DNA from: Bugula neritina
Taxonomy: Eukaryota > Bryozoa > Gymnolaemata > Cheilostomatida > Bugulidae
Assembly (NCBI GenBank): GCA_964035545.1
Contig: OZ037766.1
Location: forward strand, 15,330,722-15,394,721
Reading direction: 5' to 3'
DNA: 64,000 nucleotides
The notes beneath the pieces are model-generated. The model made no database searches. It had not been told where the DNA came from and saw only the letters and a program-made list of their open reading frames with translations. Of the stretch, positions 61,601 through 64,000 are shown piece by piece. Position 1 is the first letter of the stretch, and every line of letters begins with the position of its first letter. A program made the position numbers and the translations under genes.

Positions 61601-63977
61601 TATTCAGTTATGATCATATGATTGCACTAATTTGTAACAGTAGATGTTTTAGGTAGATTCACTAACACCTATTCACATGGTTACAATAACTGATCAACTA
61701 TAGTAGTTATTACTAAATGCTTTCAAGCTTATTTAAAATGTAACGTAACTGAATGTATATTCACTATTGGAATTTATAGCTAGTTTGAAGGTTATAAAAA
61801 TTTAATTTTAAGATGAAGCAAAGTTTGTAAAGTTGCCTAGTCAGTCACTGCAGTATAGCAGTAATACACATTTAAAAAAATATTTTACATTTACTGTGAA
61901 CTTATGATCATTTCAAACAGGTATTTGTCTTTATCGATGTTTGAATTTACACTTAGTCATGAGATAACTGAATTTACTGTTATATTTGTTGTAACAACTG
62001 ACTCAATTAATGCTTTTTGATAGCAGTCTTGGGCTAAAACCTGCACTGTTTATCTGGCTATCATGCCTTCATTTTTCAGTCAAGTCTTTGTCATTTTTGT
62101 CTTTACATTTACAAATACATTGGTTTTTATATTTTGGTTTAGACCACTATGCAGTATGATAATGATGGAAAAAAAGTTTTGACTTTAGTCAAGTTTTTCT
62201 TGCTAGGATCTTTGTTTTTGTCCAAATAAGCTATTTGGATTTACTTTTAATGAAGTGGGTAAAGTGAAATCAGTTGATATTTTTTATTACCACACTAGAG
62301 GCACACTGGGGTCAATTTGGGTCATCATAAAACAAAGATTACTAAAGTTAATTGGTCCAACAATTTTATTAAATGCCGTTAGAAACTTACTGCAAGTGTT
62401 AACTTCAAATGTTGACAGCATAGAATAGATTATAGTTAGGGTATAAAGGTTTAAAATTAAGTAAGATATAAAGTTTGTAAATAAAAAAATGTTCTTTTTT
62501 TAGTGAAGAAAGTCATTGGTTTTAGAAGGTCATATTTAAACTGTAGAGTTATTACAGCTAGGGTTAAAATCTTGAGAATTTGATATATCAAGTTAAATGG
62601 AGTTGTTCACCTAAATTCCTAAATAAAACATACTTAGATTTTATGTAACAGCTCCCTTCCCTCTCAGATCTTAAACTTTTGATGAGTTGAATTTCAACAA
62701 GTTTTTATAACTTCAAAAAGATGCTTGCTTCTATATCATTGTTAAGAACTTAGGCGATAGCTGCAACATAAAAATAGATATCACAGAATGAATGGTGAAA
62801 CATCTCTTACAAAATTACGAAACATGGCGTTACATAATTAGGCAACAACTTTTTAAGAATCTTGGTCAACTACCTTTCATCTATCTATTTTCTATTGCAT
62901 AGAAATTTTCTGGGTTCCAATGGCTTATATATTATAATTATGATGGATATTGTCTCTATTAATTATTTTGCTTTTATTCAACACTCATCAATGTGAGCTA
63001 TTTCTCTAAAAAAGTAGACTGTTGTTGATAACGTTCTAAATTTATTGTGTTTTTGTTTTACTTCTGCTGCCTGTCAAAAGAAAAGATATTTTATTGTAGT
63101 TCTATAACATTTCCTGTACTTTGCTAGTATTATAAAAGCACCTACATGCGTATTATTGTAATTATTATAATAATTGTACTAATGTAATTATTGTAATCAT
63201 TACAATACTGGTATTAGAGCAGATTACTCACTTTTTTAAATTTTTTTTCCTGCAAATAAATTAATTGTTGATAGTAAGCAGTAGAAGTTGCCATAGTGAT
63301 GTTAAATTCCAGTCCATTCCGGTTGGAATGCTTCTATCTAATTACTCTAATGTATAAATTTATAAAACATTGCTTGTATATTTACTGTTTTTGATATAGG
63401 TGATGAGTTAATAGAAAATACATTTGACTATAGATATTTCTACTGATATTTAATGCTCCCTTAGACAAAGTCATGTTTTGCCATTTTGAAAACTGCTGAC
63501 TCTAATATGAATTTTTGTCAATGATATAATTAAGTCATGGTAATATCATTAAACCAAAGTAGAACTTCAGCCTATTAATGTTATGCTTCAACTATATTGT
63601 TCCATTACAGATAAAGAGAACCAAAATTGTGTTATTTACGATGGAGTGATTCAACTGAAACCTGAGTCAACTGGGAATGTTGTTAGCCAGTTTTTCAAGT
63701 CACTTAAAAAAGTATTCAGTGGGCCTTCACACAAGTCTAATGAAAGCGCATTAGCATATGGATACAGAGCTATGATGCCTGCTTGGATTGATAGTGTAAC
63801 TGGAGGAGTTACTGTAAAAGAATTGAGTGTTCAAATTCGTGCTGTCTCAAGCAGGCAATATGGTCTTTTCACTGGTTTCATGGATCTTTACAATGATCAT
63901 GACCATACCAAAAAGGAATGGGCTCGAAGCTCCATTGACCATGTTAGTCCCCAAATACATTACTCAAATACTGTCGA
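55624..63977 (+). CDS. RNF213-like E3 ubiquitin ligase, N-terminal part (runs off the window)
   Basis: Coding exons with matching phases: 55622-55849 (ATG 55624), 55965-56064, 56666-56727, 57647-58600, 59167-59238, 59952-60232, 60451-60524, 60916-61065, 61219-61370, 63611-63977; about 812 codons. The N-terminus has two zinc-ribbon pairs (CPHC..FCSECGE, FCPECS..FCSEC), as at the start of vertebrate RNF213. Then a Ser/Thr/Lys/Glu-rich linker including 10-residue repeats; a charged helical segment (KALGDFRKRKKDFDKHQRTA); and a CBM20-type domain at about residues 595-690 (KLFTFKAVL, GIWTGHLEL, YKYVLYVNNEMIYEW). The following IQLKPES segment matches the stalk start. RNF213 proteins are giant AAA+/RING ligases of innate defence and lipid metabolism; the AAA+ and RING parts would lie to the right. 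The last intron is GC-AG. Confidence 0.85.
58430..58560 (+). repeat. 30-bp coding tandem repeat in the RNF213-like linker
   Basis: About four copies of ACCACAGGGAAGGAAGCTCC-type units, each coding TTGKEAPSST or a variant. Being 30 bp, changes in copy number keep the frame. Confidence 0.85.
61371..63610 (+). other. 2.2-kb GC-AG intron
   Basis: The exon ends TTTCAG followed by GCAAGG, and the acceptor is CATTACAG|ATAAAG. Only this GC donor gives the one-base overhang that keeps the RNF213 frame. Reading through gives a stop four codons later. The interior is AT-rich with no other feature. Confidence 0.8.
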
Positions 63978-64000
63978 GTAAGGGTGCTTTTGAATTCCCT

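Overview
The window is nuclear DNA from an invertebrate animal. Genes have many short phase-matched exons with GT-AG introns (one is GC-AG). The DNA is AT-rich and full of simple repeats. A complete BEL/Pao LTR retrotransposon, a type known only from metazoans, sits in the middle. Domain content (RNF213-like E3 with a CBM20, ankyrin plus SOCS-box protein, rhodopsin-like GPCR, C2H2 factors) is metazoan. The sequence does not let me name a phylum; a lophotrochozoan or other non-insect invertebrate is a guess.

Layout. 1-14 kb (+): the 3' part of an ADP-ribosylglycohydrolase (ARH / J1-crystallin family) gene, with exons at 361-504, 4461-4563, 5371-5501, 7473-about 7601 and 13558-13750. 15.1-16.6 kb (-): a C2H2 zinc-finger regulator with a CtBP-type PLDLT motif; its putative 5' intron holds a 344-bp MITE. 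18-24.5 kb: no gene seen, but a tRNA-type SINE, simple repeats and an inverted minisatellite with a G-quadruplex motif. 24.6-34.8 kb (-): one intronless GPCR gene cut in two by a 9,268-bp BEL/Pao element (25153-34420) with apparently identical 811-bp LTRs, a 5-bp target duplication (GAGAT) and a 1,944-codon intact gag-pol frame. Its leader carries a 51-bp tandem repeat and a large direct-inverted-direct rearrangement. 35-42 kb: genomic debris, namely decayed Lys/Glu-rich coding sequence, a 429-bp solo LTR with AATAC duplications, an (AT)n tract, a zinc-finger pseudogene, two hAT-type MITEs and a possible 94-aa C2H2 ORF.

42.4-48.4 kb (-): a 10-exon ankyrin/SOCS-box gene, reconstructed completely (662 aa); a second SINE and two minisatellites lie in its introns. 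A broken LINE reverse transcriptase begins about 25-50 bp upstream of its ATG (48.4-49.5 kb, +). 49.7-51.7 kb (+): a 5'-truncated R4/Dong/HERO-like non-LTR element with CCHC knuckle and restriction-like endonuclease, flanked by (AAT)n and with its 3' end present three times in tandem. 51.7-55.6 kb: decayed simple sequence, no gene seen. 55.6 kb to the end (+): the first ten coding exons of an RNF213-like gene (zinc ribbons, Ser/Thr-rich linker, CBM20), running off the right edge.

The host genes are not an operon; each stands alone. Two themes recur: ubiquitin ligation (SOCS-box adaptor, RNF213-like E3) and heavy, partly very recent, transposon activity that has broken at least one host gene. 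No CRISPR, rRNA or intact tRNA gene was seen.
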